DNA of 64,000 bases from Weissella viridescens (GCF_001437355.1 NZ_JQBM01000001.1:224111-288110); one strand, 5' to 3'. Positions 53,252 through 61,524 are shown, counted from the first letter of the stretch. Notes: generated by a model from the sequence alone, not told the origin. Numbers and translations are program-made.

Positions 53252-53322
53252 AAAAAAACCATTCAGGCGTTCACTCCCAAATGGTTATAGAACAAGAGGC
53301 GTACCCACTTGTTATATTTCGT
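53252..53322 (-). ncRNA. Candidate antitoxin RNA complementary to the toxin-like mRNA
   Basis: Predicted about 70 nt. Its 5' end (53324 down to 53309) is a perfect 16-base complement of the toxin mRNA at 53164-53179, and CGCCTC (53296-53301) complements the SD region at 53187-53192. It ends at a hairpin AACCATT/AATGGTT with TTTTTTT (53252-53286). Promoter TTGCAA, 16 bp, TATAAT. Confidence 0.6.
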
Positions 53323-53328
53323 TCTTTC

Positions 53329-53356
53329 ATTATATCATTTTGTCCCGTTTTTGCAA
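53329..53356 (-). promoter_or_regulatory. Promoter of the candidate antitoxin RNA
   Basis: Minus-strand TTGCAA (53351-53356), 16 bp, TATAAT (53329-53334). Confidence 0.55.
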
Positions 53357-53447
53357 CTTGGTCACTGTCTAAATACAGATCTATATCAAAGGGAAGCCCC
53401 GGAGATACAGGGGGGATTTTGTCCTAAACGCTTTAAACTCTTAGACC

Positions 53448-53972
53448 CTATATGCCAAATTCTGGCGCATATTTCAACGTCCCATGCACATCAGTTAGCC
53501 CCTCTTCACGCATGGGTTTAATTTGAGAATACTCGTCCCGTACTTCCATAGGCGCTTCAATACCAAATTGGCTAGCTGCCTTATACCCAAATTGACGATA
53601 ATAGTCGCCACCCAAAATACTAATAAAACTGTAGCCATGTTTTTTCGCTACTGTCTCAATTTCAGACATTAACGCTTTCCCCACGCCGTGCTTTTGTGCA
53701 ATTGGTGCCACAGCCAAAGGCGCTAAGACTAGCCCTGAGGCTTGCGGTTGCTCATCATCAATAATTAAAGCATCTGAAAGTAGCGCATACCCCACTAACA
53801 TCCCCGCATCCCAAGCAACAAAATCATAGGTGCTGGTCTTGTTACTTTTTCGGAGCGCTGTGACAAGTTCACTTTCACCTGAGTAACCGTGATCAGTCCC
53901 AGTGAAAGCTTCCTGAATCATGTTCGCTAAAGCTGGTACATCATTTTCATCAAGCGATTTTTTAATTTCCAT
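53448..53972 (-). CDS. GNAT family N-acetyltransferase
   Basis: 174 aa. GNAT fold with the acetyl-CoA loop AQKHGVGKALM after LAPLAVAP, and YYRQFGYKAAS at the end. It looks like the YhbS-type group. The gene begins 12 bp after the thiolase stop and has only a distant AAGG, so it is probably coupled to thiolase. The acceptor is unknown. Confidence 0.85.
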   Translation of the reverse strand: MEIKKSLDENDVPALANMIQEAFTGTDHGYSGESELVTALRKSNKTSTYDFVAWDAGMLVGYALLSDALIIDDEQPQASGLVLAPLAVAPIAQKHGVGKALMSEIETVAKKHGYSFISILGGDYYRQFGYKAASQFGIEAPMEVRDEYSQIKPMREEGLTDVHGTLKYAPEFGI

Positions 53973-53984
53973 TATGCTGATTCA

Positions 53985-55163
53985 CTAAACCTTCTTGATT
54001 AAAGCTGAAACGCCCATGCCACCACCAATGCATAGTGCAGCAACACCATAAGCATCATCTGGCAATTCATTAATCAATGTCACCAAGACACGCGCCCCAG
54101 ACGCACCAACTGGATGTCCAAGAGCAAGGGCACCCCCATTTGGATTTACATGTGCTGGATCCAAATCTAGCAAATCATTGGTTGCCACTGCTTGGGCGGC
54201 GAACGCCTCATTCAACTCAAACGTATTGATGTCTGATAACGCGAGTTCCGGATGCTTGCTCATTAAATCCTTAATCGCATAATATGGTCCAATGCCCATC
54301 ATAGCTGGATCAAGTCCGACTAAACTAGCATCAACCCACTCTGCTAGCGGCTGCAAATCAAATGCCTTAACCGCTGCTTCACTCGCCAAAACGACTGCTG
54401 CTGCACCATCGTTAATACCTGAGGCATTTCCGGGTGTAACCATTCCGTCTTCTTTAAATGAAGGTCGTAAACTGTTTAACTTTTCAATTGAGGTATCGGC
54501 GCGTGGTCCTTCATCAGTATCAACGATTAATTCAGACTTCTTCATTTTAACCGGCACTTCAACGATTTCATCATCAAATGCGCCCGACGCCATCGCCTGT
54601 AATGCACGTTGATGACTTTCGTAAGCAAATTGGTCCATCGCTTCACGGCTCACATGATATTCATCGGCAATATTTTCTGCTGTTATCCCCATGTGATAAC
54701 CACCTTCAGCATCGGTAAGGGCATCGGATAACAGCGTATCCTTTAAAGTACCATCGCCCATACGATAACCAAATCGCGCTTTGTCCAAAACATAGGGTGC
54801 TTGGGACATATTTTCCATGCCACCGGCTACAATCACTTGTGCTTGACCAGCTTGAATCAATGCAGCCGCAGTATTCACACTTGAAAGTCCTGAACCACAG
54901 ACATCATTTAACGTGATGGCAGGTGTTTGGTTGCCTAACCCAGCTAACTGGCTGGCTTGACGGGCAGGATTCTGTCCTAATCCTGCTTGGAGGACATTTC
55001 CCATGATGACTTGATCAACTTTCAAATTTTGTTCACCCTGGGCTTGTTCAACTGCGCCTTTAATTGCGCGAGCACCTAGTTCTGGTGCTGAAACAGTTGC
55101 CAGCTTTCCTCCAAATTTACCAACTGCGGTACGCTTCGCACCGACGATATAAACTTTTGACAT
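53985..55163 (-). CDS. Acetyl-CoA acetyltransferase (thiolase)
   Basis: 392 aa, normal thiolase length. The acyl-accepting Cys89 lies in NDVCGSGLSS; NEAFAAQA, GGALALGHPVGASGAR (catalytic His) and CIGGGMG (second Cys) complete the site. It condenses two acetyl-CoA molecules, the first step of the mevalonate route in lactic acid bacteria. I chose ATG 55163, with GGAG 9 bases upstream. Promoter P2 lies about 70 bases upstream; a further promoter with a cre site and an intrinsic terminator lies before that. Confidence 0.92.
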   Translation of the reverse strand: MSKVYIVGAKRTAVGKFGGKLATVSAPELGARAIKGAVEQAQGEQNLKVDQVIMGNVLQAGLGQNPARQASQLAGLGNQTPAITLNDVCGSGLSSVNTAAALIQAGQAQVIVAGGMENMSQAPYVLDKARFGYRMGDGTLKDTLLSDALTDAEGGYHMGITAENIADEYHVSREAMDQFAYESHQRALQAMASGAFDDEIVEVPVKMKKSELIVDTDEGPRADTSIEKLNSLRPSFKEDGMVTPGNASGINDGAAAVVLASEAAVKAFDLQPLAEWVDASLVGLDPAMMGIGPYYAIKDLMSKHPELALSDINTFELNEAFAAQAVATNDLLDLDPAHVNPNGGALALGHPVGASGARVLVTLINELPDDAYGVAALCIGGGMGVSALIKKV

Positions 55164-55231
55164 CAATTCCAGCTCCAATCTTTCGATTTTTTATTTTTAT
55201 CTTTATTCAACGTAATCACATACAAGTGGTA

Positions 55232-55237
55232 ATTATA
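55232..55237 (-). promoter_or_regulatory. -10 box of thiolase promoter P2
   Basis: Minus-strand TATAAT about 70 bases before the thiolase start and downstream of the leader terminator; weak -35. Confidence 0.45.
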
Positions 55238-55261
55238 CCGCGTTAACTTTGATTTAACCAT

Positions 55262-55305
55262 AAAAAAAATCCCAGTCGAGGGACCTGCCAGTTTCTCGAC
55301 TGAGA
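55262..55305 (-). terminator. Intrinsic terminator in the thiolase upstream region
   Basis: Minus-strand stem TCTCAGTCGAG/CTCGACTGGGA with a 14-base loop, then TTTTTTTTA. It would end a transcript started at the cre-marked promoter after about 100 nt. Confidence 0.8.
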
Positions 55306-55356
55306 TATCGTTTCAATATGCTGCTATCTAAAATGAACGTCTCTAACACCTTTAAT

Positions 55357-55370
55357 TGTAAACGCTTTCA
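55357..55370. promoter_or_regulatory. CcpA cre site
   Basis: TGTAAACGCTTTCA is a full match to TGWAANCGNTNWCA. On the minus strand a TATAAT (about 55370-55375) lies at its upstream edge, so CcpA bound here should repress. Confidence 0.8.
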
Positions 55371-55383
55371 TTATAGAATGCAA

Positions 55384-55414
55384 TAAAAAAAGAACGTCCC
55401 ATCAACGGCGCTCT
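55384..55414 (-). terminator. Terminator of the DyP peroxidase gene
   Basis: Minus-strand stem AGAGCGCC/GGACGTTCT (one bulge, one G-T pair), then TTTTTTT. Confidence 0.8.
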
Positions 55415-55423
55415 TTTAACGAT

Positions 55424-56374
55424 CTATGCATTTAATTTACCGTCGGCAATGTCAGCCAACATATCACGTGATGGTACAAAGTAAACTTGTCCTGTCAACA
55501 ACGTTGAGAAGGTCAAGAGGTAGTCGCTTTGGTCAACCATGTTTTCCAACATGTGCTTCGTAACTTCCCAATGACGTGAATACCCAATGAAGTAAGTTCC
55601 GGTCTTATCTTGTGCTGGATCAGAAACTGGCACATTCATCCGCACAATTTTTTGTTCTTCCCCATCTGGTTCGTACTTAGATGCCACATTGTGCGCATTC
55701 TTAAATTTATCATCATCTTCAAGTTCAAGGTCGGTAAACTTTTCACGCCCTACAGCTTTTTCTTGCGTTTCAGTCGCCTGGTTGTTCCAGAAATCCATAT
55801 CATGAATCCACTTTTGCGCAAATGCATAAGACCCATTAATAAACTCCGGATCTTCATCCCCAATAATGGCATACTCAGCTGCATCTTGTACTTCAGGTGC
55901 TTCTGTTCCATCAATGAAACCGATAATCGCACGACCTTCAAAGTAGCGGAACCCCTTGGTTTCATCTAATACAGTTGTGAAATCCTTCAAAAAGCGACGA
56001 TATTGTGTCACTACTTCGTAAACAGTTGCTTCAGTCTTAGCACGAACATGTAAGAAAATATCCCCTTTAGTAGCAGGCATACTATACTCTGGTCCACTAA
56101 CTCCCGTAAATGTTTCCAACTCTTTTGGCTTATCCGCATTTGGGAAAAGGTATTCCCATGCTTCATTACTAAAACCAATTGAAACTTTCAAACTGTCTTG
56201 TGCTGAACGAATACGCATTGAACGAATAATTGCTTGTGAACGATCCGCAAATTCTTGAATACCAGCCTGTGCAGCTGCTTGGTCCTCGCGTGTCAATTCC
56301 AAAACTTCAAAGGACACGTGTTCGCCAATATCCTTCCAAACATCCTGTGCCTTTGCTGGGTTAATTTCAACCAT
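55424..56374 (-). CDS. DyP-type heme peroxidase
   Basis: 316 aa. The diagnostic GFIDGTEAP motif (catalytic Asp) is at about residues 151-159; the proximal heme His is probably in FKNAHNVAS, with a later Arg (YSRHW). It oxidises substrates with H2O2 at a bound heme. No signal peptide, so cytoplasmic. GGAGG lies 6 bases before the ATG. A degenerate PerR-type box lies upstream. Its presence with HrtBA implies that this bacterium handles exogenous heme. Confidence 0.9.
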   Translation of the reverse strand: MVEINPAKAQDVWKDIGEHVSFEVLELTREDQAAAQAGIQEFADRSQAIIRSMRIRSAQDSLKVSIGFSNEAWEYLFPNADKPKELETFTGVSGPEYSMPATKGDIFLHVRAKTEATVYEVVTQYRRFLKDFTTVLDETKGFRYFEGRAIIGFIDGTEAPEVQDAAEYAIIGDEDPEFINGSYAFAQKWIHDMDFWNNQATETQEKAVGREKFTDLELEDDDKFKNAHNVASKYEPDGEEQKIVRMNVPVSDPAQDKTGTYFIGYSRHWEVTKHMLENMVDQSDYLLTFSTLLTGQVYFVPSRDMLADIADGKLNA

Positions 56375-56458
56375 GTTGCGCCTCCTCTTGTGTATATGAG
56401 ATTACGAATTGATTTTTCGTCTCATCTTTATCTTTCTACAAATTCATTTTATCACAAT

Positions 56459-56473
56459 TTAGAATGAAACTAA
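56459..56473. promoter_or_regulatory. Degenerate PerR-type box upstream of the DyP gene
   Basis: TTAGAATGAAACTAA shares TTAGAAT with the fetA box but its second half is weak. It lies next to a TGATAAAAT extended -10. Confidence 0.3.
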
Positions 56474-56572
56474 ATTAAAAAAATAATATAATTGTGTATT
56501 TTTTAAAAAAATTTATCCGTCATTTTAATTACACCGAATTCATTATATATACATATCGCAACAATTTATACA

Positions 56573-56605
56573 AAAAAGCGCAGCTCAGAAACGAGATGCG
56601 CTTTT
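56573..56605 (-). terminator. Terminator of the fetAB-perR operon
   Basis: Minus-strand stem AAAGCGC/GCGCTTT with an inner CTC/GAG pair, then TTTTTTG. Confidence 0.88.
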
Positions 56606-56606
56606 A

Positions 56607-57050
56607 TTAGTTATTAATTCCAAGTTTCTCTTGGCAGATTGGGCAGAGCCCTTCAACCGTGACTTCATAGCCTTTAATCAAAAATCCGGTCTCATTGGCT
56701 GCAATATTAGGTAACTGACTCAAGTCAAAATTCCGACCATCAACGATGCGTCCGCAATTCGTACAAATCGCATGATAGTGTGGATGTCCAAAATAATCAT
56801 AGTGTCGCTTACCATCCATATCACTATCAATCGCTAAAACTAACTGCGTTTTCAATAACAACTCCAAAGTATTGTAAACTGTCGCAAGACTAATTGACTT
56901 ATCTTGATTTTTCAAATCCTGATAAATCATTTCCGCCGTTGGATGTGTCTCATGAGTCATCAAATACGCTAAAATTTCTTTTCGTTGTGGCGTCAATTTG
57001 TAGCCAGCATCACGCATTGCTTGCAAAGCGTTTTCAAATTCTTCAGACAA
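56607..57050 (-). CDS. perR: Peroxide-responsive Fur family regulator PerR
   Basis: 147 aa from a TTG with GGGGGAGG 4 bases upstream. Winged helix with QRKEILAYLM and SLATVYNTLELL; structural Zn Cys pairs Cys96/Cys99 (CTNCG) and Cys136/Cys139 (CPIC). The regulatory-metal residues of PerR fall in place: His36, Asp85, His91, His93 and Asp104 (Fur has Glu at the last position), so PerR is preferred to Fur or Zur. It starts 22 bp after FetB. The box at the operon promoter implies autoregulation. Confidence 0.85.
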   Translation of the reverse strand: MSEEFENALQAMRDAGYKLTPQRKEILAYLMTHETHPTAEMIYQDLKNQDKSISLATVYNTLELLLKTQLVLAIDSDMDGKRHYDYFGHPHYHAICTNCGRIVDGRNFDLSQLPNIAANETGFLIKGYEVTVEGLCPICQEKLGINN

Positions 57051-57072
57051 TATGCCTCCCCCTAATCTGTTT

Positions 57073-57852
57073 TTATTGTTTTGGCTTTGGTAACTGTAAC
57101 TGCCAATGCGCATTGTAGAACTTACGTGTTGCTAAGTAGCTACCATAAACCGAAGCAATTCCAGTTGCTGAAAGCAACATAAAGACAACGACAATTTGGT
57201 ACTTAATCGCGTGAATTGGATCAACCCCCGCCATAATCAGCCCGGTCATCATTCCTGGTAATGAAACTAAACCATAGGTCCGAACTGAATCAATTGTTGG
57301 CTGCATTCCTGTTCGAATAGCTTCTTTAGCAATATCTCCAGTCGCCAATTTAGGACTAGCACCAAGGGCCAGCCGTTCTTGGACGACTTCTTGTTGATCA
57401 GTAAACTGTTGGTTGAGATTTCGGAAGACCAATCCCATTGCTGTCATTGAATTTCCTGCAACCATCCCAGTCACTGGAATCAACTGATAGGGTTCAAATT
57501 TAATCACGCGAGTCAGTACCAAGATTCCCACAGTAATTAATGTCGAGATAGTTAAGCCTACCCCAGCAATTTTAAACGCACCCGGAATCCCTTGACTTCG
57601 ATAGGCCGCATTTCTGGCCGCATTGAAAACAATCAGCACCGCCATCACCAGTGTTAACCAGGTATTATTAACTTGGAAGACAAATTTCAATAAATAACCG
57701 ACAATGATTAATTGAATAATTGCCCGTGCAACAGAAATGATTGTATCTTTTTCCAAATGTAGCTTTTGTTGATAACTAATAGCCAATGAGATTAACACTA
57801 AACTGAATGATAAAATCAAAGACCAATTACTAACATTAATTTGTGCGTTCAT
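57073..57852 (-). CDS. fetB: FetB-like iron-export ABC permease (UPF0014)
   Basis: 259 aa with about seven membrane helices. Motifs of UPF0014/FetB: FNAARNAAYRSQGI near residue 83, PVTGMVAGNSMTAMGL, and QERLALGASP with the coupling segment. FetAB exports iron and helps in peroxide stress in E. coli. GGAGG lies 9 bases before the ATG; the gene overlaps the ATPase by 17 bases. Confidence 0.85.
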   Translation of the reverse strand: MNAQINVSNWSLILSFSLVLISLAISYQQKLHLEKDTIISVARAIIQLIIVGYLLKFVFQVNNTWLTLVMAVLIVFNAARNAAYRSQGIPGAFKIAGVGLTISTLITVGILVLTRVIKFEPYQLIPVTGMVAGNSMTAMGLVFRNLNQQFTDQQEVVQERLALGASPKLATGDIAKEAIRTGMQPTIDSVRTYGLVSLPGMMTGLIMAGVDPIHAIKYQIVVVFMLLSATGIASVYGSYLATRKFYNAHWQLQLPKPKQ

Positions 57853-58489
57853 TAATCGTCGCCTCCCCATCTTCAAGTGTCATAATTGCGTTTGCGTGTT
57901 TAATTTCTTCGCCATCATGCGTTACAGAAAGAATGGCAAAATGATATCTATCTTGCATTTGTTGAATCAAAGCCCAAATTGTTTTTTTCGTTTCGGCATC
58001 AAGTCCAGTTGAAATTTCATCAAGTAGCAAAACCTTAGGCGGAAATAGTAGATTTCTAGCAACACCTACTCGTTGACGTTGTCCACCAGATAACTCATGA
58101 ACATCCTTATCCAAGAAGCTTTCTGGTAAATCCATTGCGCGTAATAGCGTTAACTCGCGATTCACATCAGGTGTTTGATTGCGCACCTGAAATGGTAAAT
58201 CTAAATTATCCCGAACGGTTTTACCAAAAAGTTGGGCTGATTGCACCGCATAAGAGACATCCTGACGGTAAGTGCTAATATCATAGTCCCACTGATTCTT
58301 ACTATCCAGCGTAATTGTGCCGCTCGTCGCGTCAACTAATCCGGCAATAATCCTAAGTAGCGTACTTTTCCCACTACCTGATTCGCCCGTTATGGTCAAC
58401 CAATCATCATTTTGGACGGTGAACGTAACATGGTCAAATATCGTCGTGCCATCAAATTGCATTTTCAAATCTTTTACACTAAATGTCAT
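57836..58489 (-). CDS. fetA: FetA-like iron-export ABC ATPase
   Basis: 217 aa. GESGSGKST (Walker A), VQSAQLFGKTV at the Q-loop, LSGGQRQR, VLLLDEIST (Walker B; the usual Pro after Glu is Ile) and VTHD. Two adjacent ATGs exist; GGAGG is 6 bases from the second (58489). First gene of fetA-fetB-perR. Confidence 0.85.
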   Translation of the reverse strand: MTFSVKDLKMQFDGTTIFDHVTFTVQNDDWLTITGESGSGKSTLLRIIAGLVDATSGTITLDSKNQWDYDISTYRQDVSYAVQSAQLFGKTVRDNLDLPFQVRNQTPDVNRELTLLRAMDLPESFLDKDVHELSGGQRQRVGVARNLLFPPKVLLLDEISTGLDAETKKTIWALIQQMQDRYHFAILSVTHDGEEIKHANAIMTLEDGEATINERTN

Positions 58490-58517
58490 CATGGTCCTCC
58501 TACTTTTTTGTAACTCT

Positions 58518-58546
58518 ATTTTAACGCTAAGTTAGAATAATTACAA
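58518..58546 (-). promoter_or_regulatory. fetAB-perR promoter with PerR box
   Basis: TTGTAA (58541-58546), 17 bp, TAAAAT (58518-58523) on the minus strand. The plus strand 58532-58546 reads TTAGAATAATTACAA, matching TTATAAT-N-ATTATAA at 12 of 14 positions and covering the -35 and spacer. Confidence 0.75.
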
Positions 58547-58549
58547 ATT

Positions 58550-58576
58550 AAAAAGGACATTGCCGCGCAATGTCCT
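58550..58576 (-). terminator. Terminator of the VOC gene
   Basis: Minus-strand perfect stem GGACATTGC/GCAATGTCC with 3-base loop, then TTTTT. Confidence 0.9.
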
Positions 58577-58582
58577 CCTTGA

Positions 58583-58984
58583 TTATTGATTAATTTGACA
58601 AAATTCAACAATTTCATGATTTGGTCCTTCAACATTGAAGAACTTAATCCCTTTATCCCAGAAAGGGCGTTCTTGAATTGAGTCATTCACGACATTCAAA
58701 GTGCTCGTCTGACACTCAGCAAAAATGTCTTCGATATGTTCAACATTCAATGAAATATGATTAATCGCACCAACAACTCCGTTGGCTTGTTCAGCACGAG
58801 CTTCCCACGTTTCGATAACAAGGCCTTTAAATTCAAGGAATTTTACCTTCGACGTCAAATTCTGAAACTCACCAGTTACTTTAAAACCGAGCAGCTCCCA
58901 AAATTTAATCGTTGCATCCATATCACGAGTTGGAATTCCAACGTGTTGTAAACCAGTTGCATTTTCTTCGATAGTCTTAAGCAT
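58583..58984 (-). CDS. VOC family (glyoxalase/dioxygenase-like) protein
   Basis: 133 aa. Vicinal-oxygen-chelate fold: GLQHVGIPTRDMDAT (metal His) and GAINHISLNVEHIEDI (second metal His), ending NHEIVEFCQ (Glu). Substrate unknown. AAAGGAG lies 7 bases before the ATG. It lies 11 bp after the hydrolase gene on the same transcript. Confidence 0.85.
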   Translation of the reverse strand: MLKTIEENATGLQHVGIPTRDMDATIKFWELLGFKVTGEFQNLTSKVKFLEFKGLVIETWEARAEQANGVVGAINHISLNVEHIEDIFAECQTSTLNVVNDSIQERPFWDKGIKFFNVEGPNHEIVEFCQINQ

Positions 58985-58995
58985 TGTACGCTCCT

Positions 58996-59796
58996 TTAAT
59001 GGGTATTAACGAATGACGTTAAAATAGTATTGAATGTTTCTGGATCTTCCACATGTGGCAGGTGTCCTGTATGAGGTACGATAGCAACTTCGGCTTGATC
59101 ATCTGTAATATGTTGGTAAGTTGCCGCATAATCACTCGACCATAATGGCGATTCCCCACCAGCCACGAAAAGCTGTGGTAAATCACGATACGTTCGAATA
59201 ACATCACGCCAATCCTGGACTAGATGATTCAAAAGCAATGGTTCATTTTGTTCATAATTGAATGGATGCTCGGCTTGCACCGTGCGAATCGCATAATAGA
59301 CATTATCAGGCAAGTGCTTAACCGTCATTTTAACATGCTCAACATTACGCGCTGTTAAACTCAAATTGTCCCAGCTATCATCCAATAGACCATAAGGCCA
59401 GTCATCTGTATTCAAAGCCTTCGGTGACTGGTCAATTGTCACAACTTGTGCAACGCGCGCCTCACCATAAATTGAAAGATACGCCCAAATAACTGCAGCC
59501 CCCATTGAATGTCCCACCAAAATAACGTGATCCAAGTTCAATTCGCGAATGACATCAGCTAAATCCGCACCTAAACGTGAAATTCGTGCCCCTTTACCTG
59601 TACGTGCTGAGGCACCATGGTTACGAAGATCCAGTACAATCACTCGAAATCCCAGCGCTTCAAATGCCCTCTGTTGATTTAAAAATTCAGCATGACTGCC
59701 GCCATATCCATGAATCAAAATCATCGGTTGACCCTGCTTATTTTGTGAATCTTCATAATATAAGCGCGTATGATCATTTGTATAAAAATATGTCAT
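58996..59796 (-). CDS. Alpha/beta hydrolase
   Basis: 266 aa. HGYGGSHAEF (oxyanion region), nucleophile elbow GHSMGA (Ser97) and the His in HTGHLPHVE; the Asp is not pinned down. Probably an esterase or C-C hydrolase of unknown substrate. I chose ATG 59796 because GGAGG lies 8 bases upstream; longer in-frame readings lack an SD and run into the preceding terminator. Upstream of the VOC gene in one operon. Confidence 0.85.
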   Translation of the reverse strand: MTYFYTNDHTRLYYEDSQNKQGQPMILIHGYGGSHAEFLNQQRAFEALGFRVIVLDLRNHGASARTGKGARISRLGADLADVIRELNLDHVILVGHSMGAAVIWAYLSIYGEARVAQVVTIDQSPKALNTDDWPYGLLDDSWDNLSLTARNVEHVKMTVKHLPDNVYYAIRTVQAEHPFNYEQNEPLLLNHLVQDWRDVIRTYRDLPQLFVAGGESPLWSSDYAATYQHITDDQAEVAIVPHTGHLPHVEDPETFNTILTSFVNTH

Positions 59797-59861
59797 GCTG
59801 CTTGCCTCCATCTTTTTTGCTATGCATCCATTGTACACCAAATGCCGCTTAAACCAGGTAT

Positions 59862-59888
59862 AAAAAAAAACACGGTTTCCCATGTTTA
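59862..59888 (-). terminator. Terminator of the 190-aa membrane protein gene
   Basis: Minus-strand stem AAACATGG/CCGTGTTT with GAAA loop, then a long T-run. Confidence 0.85.
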
Positions 59889-59892
59889 AATG

Positions 59893-60465
59893 CTATAAGC
59901 GATTGGCGATTGAATACCCCACGGTACCAATAAGAACTAGCCCCATCACACTTGCCGCCAAGACACCAATAGTGTCGATGGCCCATTGAAATGAATGCAT
60001 CATGGTAAAGCCATAGGCTGGCATCATTTGCATACCAACAAACATAATCCCAAAAAGTAATCCAATCATAAAAATAATTTTAATTTGATCAACATATGAA
60101 CCACCCGTATCTAACGCATGGGCAAACTGCTTTCGTTGCTTTTCATATGAAACATTGAACTTGGCGTATGCTTGACTTTGTGCATCACCGTCGTCCATGG
60201 CTAAAATGTTAACGGCTTGATCTCGTAAATCACCCAAAATTCCGTTAAATTCATTATCATCAATATCCGTAACCATCTTTTGCATTGTTGCGAGATCCAG
60301 TTGCGTTGATGCGGGATACTTCGCAAAAAATTGCTTTAATGTCATCCCAACATGCGCAATTTCTATGTTTGATTGACCTTGTTTACGAGAATAGATATTC
60401 ACCAAAGCCATCCCGATTAATGAAATCGAAACCGTAATGATTCCGAAAATCGTTGTAAAATACAT
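59893..60465 (-). CDS. Hypothetical membrane protein
   Basis: 190 aa. One N-terminal helix (residues 4-24), a soluble central region of about 100 residues with QFFAKYPASTQLDL, and two C-terminal helices. I do not recognise the family. GGAGG lies 7 bases before the ATG at 60465. Own promoter (TATAAT at 60541-60546 on the minus strand) and terminator. Confidence 0.75.
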   Translation of the reverse strand: MYFTTIFGIITVSISLIGMALVNIYSRKQGQSNIEIAHVGMTLKQFFAKYPASTQLDLATMQKMVTDIDDNEFNGILGDLRDQAVNILAMDDGDAQSQAYAKFNVSYEKQRKQFAHALDTGGSYVDQIKIIFMIGLLFGIMFVGMQMMPAYGFTMMHSFQWAIDTIGVLAASVMGLVLIGTVGYSIANRL

Positions 60466-60540
60466 CAAAGGCCCTCCTTTTGTATGTCTTGATTTAATTA
60501 AACTACATTGCTTCTATCGCGTTTATTTTTTATTTGTACT

Positions 60541-60546
60541 ATTATA
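60541..60546 (-). promoter_or_regulatory. -10 box of the 190-aa membrane protein gene
   Basis: Minus-strand TATAAT inside the palindrome CTATTATAATAG; weak -35. Confidence 0.4.
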
Positions 60547-60707
60547 ATAGCACGTACCGGTTCTCATATAATTTGATGCGATAACACTTAGATTAAGCAT
60601 CTATGACACCGTGTTTTATGTTTGTTACATTCTTTCTAATATTACAAAATAAGATATTTTTCATATATTTTATGTTAAATTACCGCATGCAACACAGCAA
60701 AATAATA

Positions 60708-60716
60708 TGCTACAAT
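60708..60716 (+). promoter_or_regulatory. Extended -10 promoter of proC
   Basis: TGCTACAAT about 40 bases before the start; no good -35. Confidence 0.45.
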
Positions 60717-60756
60717 AAAGCCAACATAAATCAAAACAAGATGAGGGAGCTTACTT

Positions 60757-61524
60757 ATGAAAGTTGGTATTATCGGTATTGGCCACATGGGTCAAGCCAT
60801 TACAGATGGTCTTTTAAATCAAGTTTCGCCCGCCGAGATAATTTTAGGGTCACATCGTATTAATGCTGCGATGCAAAGTTACCATGAAAAAAATAAAATT
60901 ACCGTTACTGATGATTATTCAGACATCATGGATGCAAATCCTGAATTTCTGATTTTTACCACCCCGGCTGCTAAAACCCCTGAAATTATGGATCAATTTA
61001 AAGGTATTGATTCAGATGTGACGGTTTTATCAGTTGCTAGCGGCGTTAGTCTTGGTGATATTCAAACTAAGTTCCCGGAAAACCCCAGCGCTCTAGTCGT
61101 ACCGAACACACCCGTCTCTGTTAATCATGGTACCTTAGGTGTCGCAATGGGCCCACACGTAACCAAATCAAACAACATTGAATCATTTTTAGGCTTATTA
61201 GGCGATGTTTATACCGTCCCTGAAAGTGAATTCAATATTTTTGGGACCATTACTGGTTGCGGTCCCGCCTTTCTTGATGTTTTCTTGTCCGCTCTTGGCG
61301 ATGCTGCCGTCAAAAATGGTCTGCCACGTGCTTTAGCCTATGAAGCTGCTGCCAGCATGGCTAAAGGTAGTGCCAGCCTACTACAAGAAAGTGGGCTTAC
61401 CCCCGACGCTCTAAAAGATCAGGTGACAACGCCTGGTGGATCAACCATTCGTGGTGTGGTGAGCCTTGAAAAGAACGCTTTCCGGTCAGCCATCATTGAA
61501 GCAGTTGATGCAGCGAATAATTAA
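60757..61524 (+). CDS. proC: Pyrroline-5-carboxylate reductase
   Basis: 255 aa. N-terminal NADP motif IGIGHMG, central VVPNTPVSVNHGTLG and C-terminal TVTTPGGST-like segment VTTPGGSTIRG, the ProC signature. Last step of proline synthesis. GAGGGAG lies 8 bases before the ATG. Slightly short at the C-terminus compared with typical 265-275 aa forms. Own promoter and terminator. Confidence 0.93.
   Translation: MKVGIIGIGHMGQAITDGLLNQVSPAEIILGSHRINAAMQSYHEKNKITVTDDYSDIMDANPEFLIFTTPAAKTPEIMDQFKGIDSDVTVLSVASGVSLGDIQTKFPENPSALVVPNTPVSVNHGTLGVAMGPHVTKSNNIESFLGLLGDVYTVPESEFNIFGTITGCGPAFLDVFLSALGDAAVKNGLPRALAYEAAASMAKGSASLLQESGLTPDALKDQVTTPGGSTIRGVVSLEKNAFRSAIIEAVDAANN

Noticed and set aside
53020..53262. 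80-codon minus-strand ORF covering the small-toxin region
   Set aside because: It crosses the toxin terminator and lacks an SD; the short frame with SD, membrane helix and terminator is the better reading.
53390..53420. GC-rich CCCC/GGGG element downstream of the GNAT gene, considered as a riboswitch or terminator
   Set aside because: No known riboswitch core could be recognised and no T-run follows on either strand.
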